Position numbers and translations under genes: made by a program
Shown here: positions 1 to 8,152 of the stretch, in pieces
Numbering within the stretch: position 1 is the first letter of the stretch
Layout: every line of letters begins with the position of its first letter
Notes under the pieces: generated by a model
What the model saw: only the letters and a program-made list of their open reading frames with translations
Told to the model about the DNA's origin: nothing
Databases searched by the model: none
NCBI GenBank assembly: GCA_016234655.1
Contig: JACRAU010000027.1
Location: 1 to 64,000 of the forward strand
Direction: 5' to 3'
Source of the DNA: Betaproteobacteria bacterium
Lineage (GTDB): Bacteria; Pseudomonadota; Gammaproteobacteria; Burkholderiales; Thiobacillaceae
Length of the DNA: 64,000 bases

Positions 1-133
1 CTTCAGAACCGTGTCCGACGAACTGCTTGCATCCGCTGTCAAAAAACTCAATCATAGACCGCGCAAATGCCTCGGCTACCGAACCCCTCATGAGGTCTTT
101 CAGGAAGCTAAGCGTGGTGCACTTGGAATGTGA
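1..133 (+). mobile_element. IS30-family transposase, C-terminal end only
   Basis: The frame beginning at base 2 reads without interruption into the stop at 131-133 and ends with KKLNHRPRKCLGYRTPHEVF, the characteristic C-terminal end of IS30-family DDE transposases. The gene starts outside the window, so whether the element is intact cannot be judged. The terminal inverted repeat of such elements usually lies at or just past the stop codon, so the insertion sequence probably ends near 115-140. It marks the left edge of the window as a site of past transposition. Confidence 0.85.
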
Positions 134-151
134 ATCCACCACATACCCCGC

Positions 152-361
152 GCCGGTTGCCTGCGGGATACAGTGCAAGGCGCGGGGGGCGAAGTGTAGT
201 CATTCTCCACGAGCCACCCGTAACGCGGCAATGTACCCGCAGGCAACCGGCCCTTCGGGTTGAGACCGGGATCGGCGTCTGCAGCGTTACGCCGCTTGTC
301 GATGGAATGACCATCGACCGCGCGACGCGCCTTGCATCCATCCGATCTTGGTCTCAACGCG
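152..361. repeat. nested inverted-repeat block
   Basis: Two stems follow one another. A perfect 16-base inverted repeat pairs 152-167 with 236-251. A 20-base repeat with three mismatches pairs 256-275 with 342-361 and encloses a perfect 8-base stem (298-305 with 311-318, loop AATGA). The two halves are also mutually inverted in places: 174-184 against 326-336, and 219-226 against 284-291. I see no convincing coding frame. The block could be a structured repeat, a transposon-associated remnant or an RNA element; the family is not recognised. The rest of the 134-500 gap holds the candidate promoter and operator listed separately. Confidence 0.6.
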
Positions 362-418
362 GGGTATGTTTCCTACTGAAATAGGCTCTAAACGTCACGA
401 ACGGCCGGTAAAAAGGCG

Positions 419-448
419 TTGACAGTATCGGGAGGTAATACCTAAACT
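419..448 (+). promoter_or_regulatory. candidate promoter of the rubrerythrin operon
   Basis: A perfect TTGACA (419-424) is followed after 18 bases by TAAACT (443-448), a weak -10. No other good -35 lies in the gap before the rubrerythrin start at 538. The transcript would carry a 7-base GC hairpin (490-496 with 508-514) ahead of the ribosome site. Confidence 0.5.
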
Positions 449-458
449 GGATTCAGGA

Positions 459-475
459 TTTAGAATTAATCTAAA
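459..475. promoter_or_regulatory. palindromic operator candidate
   Basis: TTTAGA-ATTAA-TCTAAA is a perfect interrupted palindrome just downstream of the predicted -10 element, where a repressor could block elongation. A further CTAAA lies at 442-446. The regulator is unknown. A redox or iron-sulfur sensor would be plausible from the genes it precedes, but that is inference. Confidence 0.35.
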
Positions 476-537
476 GACCTGCACCCGCAGCCCGGCTCGG
501 GGAGTGCGCCGGGCGATTTCCTTAAAGGAGCAAGACC

Positions 538-957
538 ATGCAACTGAAAGGTTCCAAGACCGAAGATCACCTGAAGGCTGCCTTTGCCGGCGAGTCCCAG
601 GCCAATCGCCGTTATCTGTATTTCGCAGCCAAGGCCGACGTCGAGGGCTACAACGATGTCGCCGCCGTCTTCCGCTCCACCGCTGAAGGCGAAACCGGCC
701 ACGCCCACGGCCACCTCGAATATCTGGAAGCCTGTGGTGACCCGGCCACCGGCCTGCCGATCGGCGGCACCTCCGACAACCTGAAGGCCGCCATCGCCGG
801 CGAGACCCACGAGTACACCGACATGTACCCGGGCATGGCCAAGGATGCCCGCGGCGAAGGATTCGACGAGATCGCCGACTGGTTCGAAACCCTGGCCAAG
901 GCGGAGCGTTCGCACGCCAACCGCTTCCAGAAGGCCCTGGACACCCTCGGTCAGTAA
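538..957 (+). CDS. rubrerythrin-like diiron protein
   Basis: 139 residues, preceded by a strong AAAGGAG ribosome site. The sequence shows two ferritin-like half repeats with the diiron ligands expected of the family: an E in [11 protein letters not shown], an ExxH in [10 protein letters not shown], a second AGETHEY, and ExSH in KAERSHANR. The C-terminal rubredoxin domain of classical rubrerythrins is missing, so the protein needs an outside electron donor. Rubrerythrins reduce peroxide in the cytoplasm. It is the first gene of a three-gene set with an Fe-S oxidoreductase and a DUF3501 protein, which may supply or use its electrons (inference). A terminator-like hairpin after the gene would favour its expression over the downstream genes. 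Confidence 0.9.
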   Translation: MQLKGSKTEDHLKAAFAGESQANRRYLYFAAKADVEGYNDVAAVFRSTAEGETGHAHGHLEYLEACGDPATGLPIGGTSDNLKAAIAGETHEYTDMYPGMAKDARGEGFDEIADWFETLAKAERSHANRFQKALDTLGQ

Positions 958-967
958 TTGCTGTATC

Positions 968-995
968 GGCGGGCGGCCTTGGCGGCCCGCCTTTT
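968..995 (+). terminator. hairpin with T-run between rubrerythrin and the Fe-S gene
   Basis: GGCGGGC (968-974) pairs with GCCCGCC (985-991) and is followed by TTTT. It sits 11 bases after the rubrerythrin stop and 34 bases before the next start, so it probably acts as a partial terminator that sets the ratio of operon products. Confidence 0.55.
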
Positions 996-1028
996 CGTTT
1001 CAAACCCAGAATTCCGAGGAGATGCGGC

Positions 1029-2360
1029 ATGGCCCAACGCGAAGGCAGCCTGGAAGCCCCGACCCGTCATGCCCTCGATTGGAAGAACCCCAAGTTCTAC
1101 GACGAGGCCGACCTGTTCCATGAGCTGGAACGGGTCTATGACATCTGTCATGGTTGCCGCCGCTGCGTGAGCCTGTGCACCGCCTTCCCCACGCTGTTCG
1201 GTCTGGTCGACGAGTCGGAGACCATGGAGGTCGACGGCGTCAAGAAAGCCGACTACTGGAAGGTGGTCGACCAGTGCTATCTCTGCGACCTGTGCTTCAT
1301 GACCAAGTGCCCCTACGTGCCGCCGCACGAATGGACCCTGGATTTCCCGCACCTGATGTTGCGGGCCAAGGCGCTCAAGTACAAGAAGGGCGAGGTCAGC
1401 TTCCGCGACAAGCTCTTGTCCAGCACCGATGCCCTGGGCAAGCTGGCCTCGATTCCTGTGGTCACCCAAGTCACCAACTTCGCCATCCACAACGGCGCCG
1501 CCCGTTCGGTGATGGACGGCATGCTGGCTATCCACAAGGCGCGCAAGCTGCCCGAATACGCCGGCCGCACCTTCCGTTCCAGCGCGAAACCGCGCAACGA
1601 TTTCCCGGCCAAACCGGGCGAGCGCACGCCGGGCAAGGTGGCGATCTATGCCACTTGCTACGTGAATTACAACGAGCCCGGCATTGGCCACGACCTGATT
1701 AAGCTGCTCGAGCACAACGAGATTCCGAGCATAGTGGTCGAGAAGGAGGCATGCTGCGGCATGCCCAAGCTGGAGCTGGGCGATCTGGAGACGGTGGCCA
1801 AGCACAAGGCGATCAACATCCCGGTGCTGGCCAAGCTGGCGCGCGAGGGCTATGCCATCCTCACCGCCGTGCCGTCCTGCACCCTGATGTTCAAGCAGGA
1901 ATTGCCGCTGATGTTCCCGGACGATGCGGACGTAAAAGCGGTGCGGGAGGCGATGTTCGACCCCTTCGAGTATCTGATGCTGCGCCATGCCGACGGCCTG
2001 TTGAAGACCGATTTCAAAGAGCCTCTGGGCAACGTTTCCTACCACGTGCCCTGCCACCTACGGGTGCAGAATATGGGCAACAAGACGCGCGATGCGCTGA
2101 AGTTGGCCGGGGCCGAGGTCAACCTGGTCGAGCGCTGTTCCGGCCACGACGGCACCTGGGGCGTGAAGAAGGAATATTTCGGCAATTCGATGAAGATCGG
2201 CAAACCGGTGTTCAAGCAGATGGGCGACAAGGCGCCCAAGTGGATCAGTTCCGACTGCGCCATCGCCGGCCGCCACATCCAGCAAGGCATGGGCGAGGCC
2301 GGTGAACAGGCGAAAAAAGAACATCCGCTGACCCTGCTGCGCATCGCCTACGGACTATAA
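1029..2360 (+). CDS. GlpC/HdrD-like iron-sulfur oxidoreductase
   Basis: 443 residues. The N-terminal third carries two ferredoxin-type Cys clusters (CHGCRRCVSLC and CYLCDLCFMTKCP), expected to bind two [4Fe-4S] clusters. The C-terminal half carries two CCG-type domains (EACCGMPKLELGD and ERCSGHDGTW) as in heterodisulfide reductase HdrD/HdrB and the GlpC subunit of anaerobic glycerol-3-phosphate dehydrogenase. No membrane segment is evident. The start has GAGGAG eight bases upstream. It lies between rubrerythrin and DUF3501, and the set suggests an electron-transfer chain to the diiron protein, but the donor and substrate are not known. Family assignment is firm; the role is inferred. Confidence 0.85.
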   Translation: MAQREGSLEAPTRHALDWKNPKFYDEADLFHELERVYDICHGCRRCVSLCTAFPTLFGLVDESETMEVDGVKKADYWKVVDQCYLCDLCFMTKCPYVPPHEWTLDFPHLMLRAKALKYKKGEVSFRDKLLSSTDALGKLASIPVVTQVTNFAIHNGAARSVMDGMLAIHKARKLPEYAGRTFRSSAKPRNDFPAKPGERTPGKVAIYATCYVNYNEPGIGHDLIKLLEHNEIPSIVVEKEACCGMPKLELGDLETVAKHKAINIPVLAKLAREGYAILTAVPSCTLMFKQELPLMFPDDADVKAVREAMFDPFEYLMLRHADGLLKTDFKEPLGNVSYHVPCHLRVQNMGNKTRDALKLAGAEVNLVERCSGHDGTWGVKKEYFGNSMKIGKPVFKQMGDKAPKWISSDCAIAGRHIQQGMGEAGEQAKKEHPLTLLRIAYGL

Positions 2361-2369
2361 GAGGACGCC

Positions 2370-2957
2370 ATGCCAAAGATCACCCGAGACAGCCTGATGA
2401 CGCTCGAGGCCTACGCCAAGGCCAGGCCCGAATACCGTGCCCGGATCATGGCGCACAAAAAGAACCGCATCGTGCCGCTGGGCGCGCACATCACCCTGTA
2501 TTTCGAGGACGAGTTGACCATGCGCTACCAGGTGCAGGAGATGCTGCGCGCCGAGCGCATCTTCGAGGAAGAGGGCATCCAGGAAGAGCTCGACGCCTAC
2601 AACCCGCTGGTGCCGGACGGCAGCAACTGGAAGGCGACGCTGATGATCGAGTACCCGGATGTCGAGGAGCGCAAAGTCAAGCTGACCCAGCTCAAGGGCG
2701 TGGAGAACCGGGTCTGGGTGCGGGTGGCCGGCTTCGAACCGGTCCATGCCATCGCCGACGAAGACCTGGAGCGCGAGACCGAGGAGAAGACCTCGTCGGT
2801 GCACTTCATGCGCTTCGAGTTGACGCCGGCCATGGCCGCCGCGGCCAAGGCGGGAGCGGCCATCGGCGCTGGGGTCGACCACCCGGCCTATATGGAAGCG
2901 CTCGACCCGCTGCCGGCCAATGTGCGCGATGCCCTAGCGGGCGATCTGGCGGCATGA
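2370..2957 (+). CDS. DUF3501 family protein
   Basis: 195 residues, 9 bases after the Fe-S gene and clearly cotranscribed. The sequence matches my memory of the DUF3501 family (start MPKITRDSLMTLEAYAK, central IVPLGAHITLYFED, acidic middle region rich in E and R). There is no signal peptide, membrane helix or Cys motif, so it is probably a soluble cytoplasmic partner. No biochemical function is established for the family as far as I know. Its constant company with rubrerythrin and a CCG-domain Fe-S protein suggests it belongs to the same redox complex (inference). Confidence 0.8.
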   Translation: MPKITRDSLMTLEAYAKARPEYRARIMAHKKNRIVPLGAHITLYFEDELTMRYQVQEMLRAERIFEEEGIQEELDAYNPLVPDGSNWKATLMIEYPDVEERKVKLTQLKGVENRVWVRVAGFEPVHAIADEDLERETEEKTSSVHFMRFELTPAMAAAAKAGAAIGAGVDHPAYMEALDPLPANVRDALAGDLAA

Positions 2958-2985
2958 TCCGGGCAGAAGGGTATGGTTTATATCG

Positions 2986-3013
2986 TTGTGGGGTCGGAGG
3001 GGTAGACTATAAA
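2986..3013 (+). promoter_or_regulatory. candidate promoter of cfa
   Basis: TTGTGG (2986-2991) and TATAAA (3008-3013) are separated by 16 bases. A perfect 14-base palindrome, CGGCAGGCCTGCCG (3028-3041), follows in the presumed 5' leader and could be an operator or a leader hairpin. Confidence 0.4.
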
Positions 3014-3102
3014 TAAAGCCCGATGCGCGGCAGGCCTGCCGTGCAATCGTTTGGCCATAACAAGCAGTGTTGTCTCTAGGTTGTCGGTATGGAGGTGGGA
3101 CC

Positions 3103-4302
3103 ATGCTACGAGATCTATTGCTCAAACAGTTTCAGGAACGGCTGCGGGGCCTGCCGCTGCGCGTGCAAACCTGGCGCGGCGACGTGCTCGAAGGGGTCGG
3201 CGCCAAGGTGCATCTGTCCTTGCACAACCCCAAGGCCTTGCAGGTCCTGGCCAGCCCGACCCTGGGCGGCTTGGCCAGAGCCTATGTCGACGGCCTGATC
3301 GATTTGAAGGGGCATGCCGAGGACATCCTGCAATTCGGCCAGGCGCTGTGCCGGGCCGATGCCTGCCGCGACGCCAAGGGCTCGGATGCCTGGAAGTGGT
3401 GGCGCCACACCCGGCACAAGGACCGCAAGAACATCGCCTATCACTACGATGTCTCCAACGATTTCTACGGCCTTTGGCTCGACAAGAACCGCGTTTACTC
3501 CTGCGCCTATTTCGAGACGGCCGATGACGATCTCGATAGCGCGCAAGAGAAAAAACTCGATCTCATTTGCCGCAAGCTGATGCTGAAGCCCGGCGAGCGC
3601 CTGCTCGACATCGGCTGCGGCTGGGGCGGCTTGATCCTGCGCGCGGCCGAGCGCCACGGCGTGCATGCCACCGGCATCACCCTGAGCCAGGAGCAGCACG
3701 ACTACGTGCGCGAGCAGATTCGGCGGCGCGGGCTGGAAGGCCATGTCGACGTGCGCCTGATGGACTATCGCGAGGTGCCGGAGGCGGGCATGTTCGACAA
3801 GATCGCCAGCGTCGGTATGTTCGAGCACGTCGGCCGCCGTAACCTGCCGGCGTATTTCCGGAAGATCGCCGCCTTGCTGCGGCCGGGCGGCCTGGTGCTG
3901 AACCACGGTATCACCTCGGTCGCCCTGAGCGGCGGCGGCCTGGGCAGCGGCATCTCCGAGTTCATCGACGATTACGTCTTCCCCGGCGGCGAGCTGGTGC
4001 ATGCCGCCGCCGTGCTGGAGGCGATGGCCGCCGCCGGGCTCGAACCGCTGGATGCCGAGAACTTGCGGCCGCATTACGGCAAGACCCTGTGGCAATGGGT
4101 GCAACGGCTGGAGGCGAACGAGGCCGAGGCGATCCGCCTGATCGGCCAGAAGAAATACCGCATCTGGCGCATCTACATGGCCGGCTCCGCCTTCGCCTTC
4201 GACCGCAACTGGCTGGCGCTATTCCAGATATTGGGCGGCAAGCCGGGCGCGGACGGGCGGCAGGACTACCCGTTCAACCGGCGCCACGTCTACAACGCCT
4301 AA
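3103..4302 (+). CDS. cfa: cyclopropane-fatty-acyl-phospholipid synthase
   Basis: 399 residues from the ATG at 3103, chosen over the in-frame start at 3067 because GGAGGTGG sits directly upstream. The enzyme transfers a methylene group from S-adenosylmethionine to cis double bonds of membrane phospholipid acyl chains. Visible marks are the family sequence YHYDVSNDFYGLWLD (about residue 110), the SAM site LLDIGCGWGGL (about residue 167), the MFEHVGRRN region with catalytic residues, and a C-terminal FDRNWLALFQIL. The length is close to the usual 380-410. It has its own promoter and is separate from the preceding DUF3501 operon. The product alters membrane rigidity, typically in stationary phase or acid stress. 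Confidence 0.93.
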   Translation: MLRDLLLKQFQERLRGLPLRVQTWRGDVLEGVGAKVHLSLHNPKALQVLASPTLGGLARAYVDGLIDLKGHAEDILQFGQALCRADACRDAKGSDAWKWWRHTRHKDRKNIAYHYDVSNDFYGLWLDKNRVYSCAYFETADDDLDSAQEKKLDLICRKLMLKPGERLLDIGCGWGGLILRAAERHGVHATGITLSQEQHDYVREQIRRRGLEGHVDVRLMDYREVPEAGMFDKIASVGMFEHVGRRNLPAYFRKIAALLRPGGLVLNHGITSVALSGGGLGSGISEFIDDYVFPGGELVHAAAVLEAMAAAGLEPLDAENLRPHYGKTLWQWVQRLEANEAEAIRLIGQKKYRIWRIYMAGSAFAFDRNWLALFQILGGKPGADGRQDYPFNRRHVYNA

Positions 4303-4340
4303 GGCGCTATCATTCGGCATCGTCAGCCGGAGCCGGATCC

Positions 4341-4859
4341 ATGCGTCGTCTCGCCAGTTTTTTGTTTGCCCTCGGCCTAAGCTTGCCCGCCCTGGCGGCC
4401 AGCCTCACCTGGGGCGACGGCAAATCCGATCTCGACGAGGAACGACAGCCCTGGGAAGAGATTCAGGCCAGCTTGCCGCCGGCGCCCAAGGCCGAGGCCT
4501 TGCGGCCATTCAGCGTCGACGCGGTGCCGGGCAACCGCTATTTCATCGACGAGGCCTCGCTCTCGGTCGGCGAGGATGGCGTGATCCGCTACACCGTGTC
4601 GATCCGTTCCCAGGCCGGGGCCGAGACCGTCAATTACGAGGGCATGCGCTGCGCGACCGGCGAGCGCAAGATTTACGCCTTCGGCCGGCCCGACGGCAGC
4701 TGGTCGCCCAATCGCCATGCCCGCTGGGAGCGATTCTCGAAAAACCTGCAAACCGGTTACCACCGCGAACTGTTCTATGGCTATTTCTGCGCCGATGGCG
4801 GCGGCGTGCCGAGCATCGAGCGCATCCGCCATTGGCTCAAGGCCGGCGGTTACCGCTGA
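4341..4859 (+). CDS. CNP1-like family exported protein
   Basis: 172 residues from the ATG at 4341, which starts a clear signal peptide (RRLASFLFALGLSLPALAA). The mature part contains the CNP1-like family sequence NRYFIDEASLSVGEDGVIRY and two Cys (in EGMRCATGE and YGYFCADGG), possibly forming a disulfide in the periplasm. The family is common in betaproteobacteria and has no known function. The gene lies 38 bases after cfa and ahead of the cobalamin riboswitch, so it may be the last gene of the cfa transcript. Confidence 0.8.
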   Translation: MRRLASFLFALGLSLPALAASLTWGDGKSDLDEERQPWEEIQASLPPAPKAEALRPFSVDAVPGNRYFIDEASLSVGEDGVIRYTVSIRSQAGAETVNYEGMRCATGERKIYAFGRPDGSWSPNRHARWERFSKNLQTGYHRELFYGYFCADGGGVPSIERIRHWLKAGGYR

Positions 4860-4903
4860 GCCCTCCCGTATTGACCGCTATCAAGCAAAATTCATCGGCG
4901 GCT

Positions 4904-4932
4904 TTCCCCGCTTGGCCATGCCGGCCTATAAT
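4904..4932 (+). promoter_or_regulatory. promoter of the cobalamin-regulated operon
   Basis: A perfect TATAAT -10 lies at 4927-4932, about 12 bases before the start of the riboswitch aptamer. The -35 region (around 4904-4909) is poor, so the promoter may be weak or helped by an activator. Confidence 0.6.
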
Positions 4933-4943
4933 CCTTCCCGCTT

Positions 4944-5113
4944 CAGGTGCCCGCGCATCGAGAAATTGTCTCTCGGTGCGCGGGTGAAACTGGGAAACAG
5001 GTGCAATGCCTGTGCTGCCCCCGCAACGGTAAGCAAGTGTGGGTGGGTCATGAAGGCCACTGGGTAACCCCGGGAAGGCGACCCGTCATGTTCTTGCAAG
5101 CCCGGAGACCGGC
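4944..5113 (+). ncRNA. cobalamin riboswitch (AdoCbl class)
   Basis: The region contains the conserved aptamer blocks in order: GTGCCCGCGC with its pairing partner GCGCGGGTG, ACTGGGAAACAGGTGC, the B12 box-type core GCCCCCGCAACGGTAA, CCCCGGGAAGGCG, and the closing GCAAGCCCGGAGACCGGCC. It lies in the leader of btuB with a promoter directly upstream. Such elements shut off translation or transcription of uptake and synthesis genes when adenosylcobalamin is plentiful. It is likely to control at least btuB-btuC-btuD-cobO-cbiA-bluB, which follow with short gaps or overlaps. Confidence 0.95.
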
Positions 5114-5125
5114 CGGAAGCCAATA

Positions 5126-5145
5126 GCCCGCCCATTGTGGCGGGC
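5126..5145 (+). promoter_or_regulatory. possible riboswitch expression-platform hairpin
   Basis: GCCCGCC (5126-5132) pairs with GGCGGGC (5139-5145) just after the aptamer. No T-run follows, so it is not an ordinary terminator. It may be part of a switch that hides the btuB ribosome site, which lies about 120 bases further on. Confidence 0.35.
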
Positions 5146-5272
5146 CTTAAGCAACGGGTGCGGGGATGCAGCCGGCGACGCAGACCCCTGCGCCTTCTTC
5201 TCCATCCTTCCGTGCCCGTCTTCGTGCAACCTTGATCCTCGCGGGGTAGCGGGGATACGGAAGGAAATCTCA

Positions 5273-7120
5273 ATGCGTCTCAAACCTCTCGCCGTGGCCC
5301 TGGCCGGCCTCGCCGCCAGTACTTCGTTCGCCGCCGATTCCGAAAACACCCTCGGCGAAATCGTCGTGACCGCCACGCGCACCGCGCGCACCGCCGACGA
5401 CAGCCTGGCCTCGGTCAGCGTCATCACCCGCCAAGACATCGAACGCAGTCAGGCCCAATCGGTGCAAGACCTGCTGCGCGGCCTGCCGGGCGTGGACATC
5501 GCCAACAACGGCGGCGCCGGCAAGCTGACCGCGCTGTTCCTGCGCGGCACCGAGTCCGATCACGTGCTGGTGCTGATCGACGGCGTCAAGGTCGGCTCGG
5601 CCACCTCCGGCCAGGCCGCGTTCCAGGACATTCCCATCGACCAGATCGAGCGGATCGAGGTCGTGCGCGGCCCGCGCTCCAGCCTATACGGCTCCGAGGC
5701 CATCGGCGGCGTGATCCAAATCTTCACCCGCAAGGGCGGCGGCGCGGCCGTGCCGCGCTTCAGCATCGGCGGCGGCAGCCATGGCAGCTTCGCCACCTCG
5801 GCCGGCGTCAGCGGCGGCGGCGCGAACAGTTGGTACAACCTCGGCGTCAGCCACAGCCAGACCGGTGGCATCGACGCCTGCCGCGGCAAGCCCTCGCCCG
5901 GCGGCGCCGGTTGCTTCACCTACGAGCCCGACCGCGACGGCTATCGCAACGACGCTGTCGTCTTGCGCGCGGGCCATCGCTTCGGCCCCGGTGTTTTCGG
6001 CACAGGTGCCGAGGTCGATGCCCACTTCATCCAGGCCGACAGCGAGAACGAATTCGACGGCAGCTTCAGCAACCAGGCCAAGGGCGTGCAACGGATCGTC
6101 GGCGCGCGCGCGACCCTACGCCCGTTCGAGGCCTGGCGTATGCAGCTCGCGGCCGGCCAGGTCCAGGACAAATCGAACGGCTACAAGAACCACGTGTTCT
6201 ACAGCCGCTTCGACACCGAACGCGACATGCTGTCCTGGCAGAACGACCTCAGCCTCGGCGCGCACCACCTGCTCACCTTCGGCCTTGACTACCAGGACGA
6301 CCGCGTCGTCAGCAGCACCGCCTATGCCCTGCGCGCGCGCGACAACACCGGCGCTTTCGCCCAATACCAGGGCGACTTCGGCGCGCACGACCTGCAAGCC
6401 AGCCTGCGCCGCGACGACAACGCCCAGTTCGGCGGCAAGAACACCGGCGGCCTGGCCTGGGGCTATGCCTTCGGCGCCGGCCTGCGCCTGTTCGCCAGCT
6501 ACGGCAGCGCGTTCAAGGCGCCCACCTTCAACGAGCTGTATTACCCCGGCTACGGCAACGCCAATCTCAAGCCCGAGCAATCGCGTAGCGTCGAGCTGGG
6601 CCTGGCCGGCCGCGCATCGGCCATGCGCTGGTCGGTCAGCGCCTACCGCACGCAGATCGACAATCTGATCGCCTACGACTCGGCGATCTTCGCGCCGAAC
6701 AACATCGACCGGGCGCGCATCCTGGGCTTGGAGGCCAGCGCCGGCACGCGCCTGGCCGATTGGGACGCCAACCTTGCCTTGACCCTGCTCGACCCCGAGC
6801 AGCAAGGCGGCAGGTACGACGGCAAGCTGCTGCCGCGCCGCGCCGAACATTCGGCCCGGCTCGACCTGGACCGCGCCATCGGCGCCTATCGTATCGGCGC
6901 CAGCGTGCTGGCCGCCGGCCGGCGCTACGACGACCTGGCCAACACCCGCCGGCTCGGCGCCTACGCGACCGTCGACCTGCGCGCAGAATACCGGCCGGCC
7001 AAGGATTGGCGCTTGCAGGCCCGCCTGGAAAACCTGTTCGACGCAGACTACGAGACGGCCTATCTCTACAACCAGCCCGGTCGGGGGCTGTACCTGACCT
7101 TGCGCTACGAGCCGAAATGA
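5273..7120 (+). CDS. btuB: TonB-dependent vitamin B12 receptor
   Basis: 615 residues from the ATG at 5273, which has AAGGAAAT upstream and starts a signal peptide ending SFAA. A TonB-box-like stretch (TLGEIVVTATR) follows, then a plug domain (DDSLASVSVITRQDIERS, VRGPRSSLYGSEAIGGVIQI) and a long beta-barrel ending in an aromatic-rich strand. The receptor imports corrinoids across the outer membrane with energy from TonB-ExbBD. The preceding cobalamin riboswitch and the following BtuCD genes make B12 the near-certain substrate. The length matches BtuB. The 150 bases between aptamer and start show no other gene. Confidence 0.93.
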   Translation: MRLKPLAVALAGLAASTSFAADSENTLGEIVVTATRTARTADDSLASVSVITRQDIERSQAQSVQDLLRGLPGVDIANNGGAGKLTALFLRGTESDHVLVLIDGVKVGSATSGQAAFQDIPIDQIERIEVVRGPRSSLYGSEAIGGVIQIFTRKGGGAAVPRFSIGGGSHGSFATSAGVSGGGANSWYNLGVSHSQTGGIDACRGKPSPGGAGCFTYEPDRDGYRNDAVVLRAGHRFGPGVFGTGAEVDAHFIQADSENEFDGSFSNQAKGVQRIVGARATLRPFEAWRMQLAAGQVQDKSNGYKNHVFYSRFDTERDMLSWQNDLSLGAHHLLTFGLDYQDDRVVSSTAYALRARDNTGAFAQYQGDFGAHDLQASLRRDDNAQFGGKNTGGLAWGYAFGAGLRLFASYGSAFKAPTFNELYYPGYGNANLKPEQSRSVELGLAGRASAMRWSVSAYRTQIDNLIAYDSAIFAPNNIDRARILGLEASAGTRLADWDANLALTLLDPEQQGGRYDGKLLPRRAEHSARLDLDRAIGAYRIGASVLAAGRRYDDLANTRRLGAYATVDLRAEYRPAKDWRLQARLENLFDADYETAYLYNQPGRGLYLTLRYEPK

Positions 7121-7156
7121 CCCGTCTCGCTCTTGGCGATCAGGGCAGGTAAGCCG

Positions 7157-8152
7157 ATGCCGACCCGCCGCCGCGCCTTCGCCGTGCTCGTCCTGCTGGG
7201 CGTGGCGGCCTTGGCCAGCCTGGCTTGGGCCTTGGCGGCGGGCAGCCTGGCGTTGTCCTTGGCTGCGGTGTGGCAGGCCCTGCTCGGCCAAGGCGACGGC
7301 CTGGCGCAAGAAGTGGTGCGCGGCCTGCGCCTGCCGCGCGCCTTGGCCGCCTTCGCCTGCGGCGGCCTGCTCGCGCTGGCCGGCGCCTTGATGCAGGTGC
7401 TGCTGCGCAACCCCTTGGCCGACCCCTATGTGCTCGGCATCTCGGGCGGCGCGGCGGTCGGCGCGCTGGCCGCCATGCTGCTCGGCGTGGGCATGAGCCT
7501 CGGCATCGAGGCCATGGCCTTTGCCGGCGCGCTCGGCGCGATGCTGCTGGTCTTCGGCCTGGCCCACGGCGACGGCAGTTGGAGCCAGGCGCGCTTGCTG
7601 CTCACCGGCGTCATCGTCGCCGCCGGCTGCGGCGCGGCCGTGGCCCTGATGCTGTCCCTCGCGCCCGAACACAAACTGCGCGGCATGCTGTTCTGGCTGA
7701 TGGGCGACGCCAGCCATGCCCCGGCGCCGTGGTCCGCGCTGTGGCTACTGCTCGGCGGCCTGGTCACTGCCCTGTTCTTCGCGCGCGAACTCAACCTGCT
7801 CGCGCGCGGCGCGCCGGTGGCGGCCACGCTCGGCGTGAACGTCGCGCGCCTGCGCGGGGTGCTGTATTTCCTCGCCTCCCTGCTCACCGCCACCGCCGTC
7901 ACCCATATCGGCAGCGTCGGCTTCGTCGGCCTGATCGTGCCGCACCTGGTGCGGCTCGCGCTCGGCAACGACCAGCGCCTGCTGCTGCCGGCGGCGGCCC
8001 TGGCCGGCGGCATCCTGCTCACGCTGGCCGATACCCTGGCGCGCACGGTGATCGCGCCGCAGCAACTGCCGGTCGGCGTGCTCACCGCGCTGATCGGCGT
8101 GCCGGTGTTTTTGTTTTTGCTCGCGCGCGCGCCGCGCATGGAGCGGGCATGA
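7157..8152 (+). CDS. btuC: vitamin B12 ABC transporter permease
   Basis: 331 residues from the ATG at 7157; an in-frame start at 7133 is possible but less likely. The protein is very hydrophobic with about ten membrane helices and has the FecCD/BtuC marks RLPRALAAFACGGLLALAGA, QVLLRNPLADPYVLGISGGA and GSVGFVGLIVPHLVRL. It forms the inner-membrane channel of a type II importer with the ATPase encoded immediately downstream (ATGA overlap). The periplasmic binding protein is the oppositely oriented btuF at 11.5-12.4 kb. Confidence 0.92.
   Translation: MPTRRRAFAVLVLLGVAALASLAWALAAGSLALSLAAVWQALLGQGDGLAQEVVRGLRLPRALAAFACGGLLALAGALMQVLLRNPLADPYVLGISGGAAVGALAAMLLGVGMSLGIEAMAFAGALGAMLLVFGLAHGDGSWSQARLLLTGVIVAAGCGAAVALMLSLAPEHKLRGMLFWLMGDASHAPAPWSALWLLLGGLVTALFFARELNLLARGAPVAATLGVNVARLRGVLYFLASLLTATAVTHIGSVGFVGLIVPHLVRLALGNDQRLLLPAAALAGGILLTLADTLARTVIAPQQLPVGVLTALIGVPVFLFLLARAPRMERA

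Noticed and set aside
100-384. Several open frames of 77-85 codons on both strands
   Set aside because: They cross the inverted-repeat block, are mutually antisense and have no ribosome sites or recognisable sequence; the block looks non-coding.
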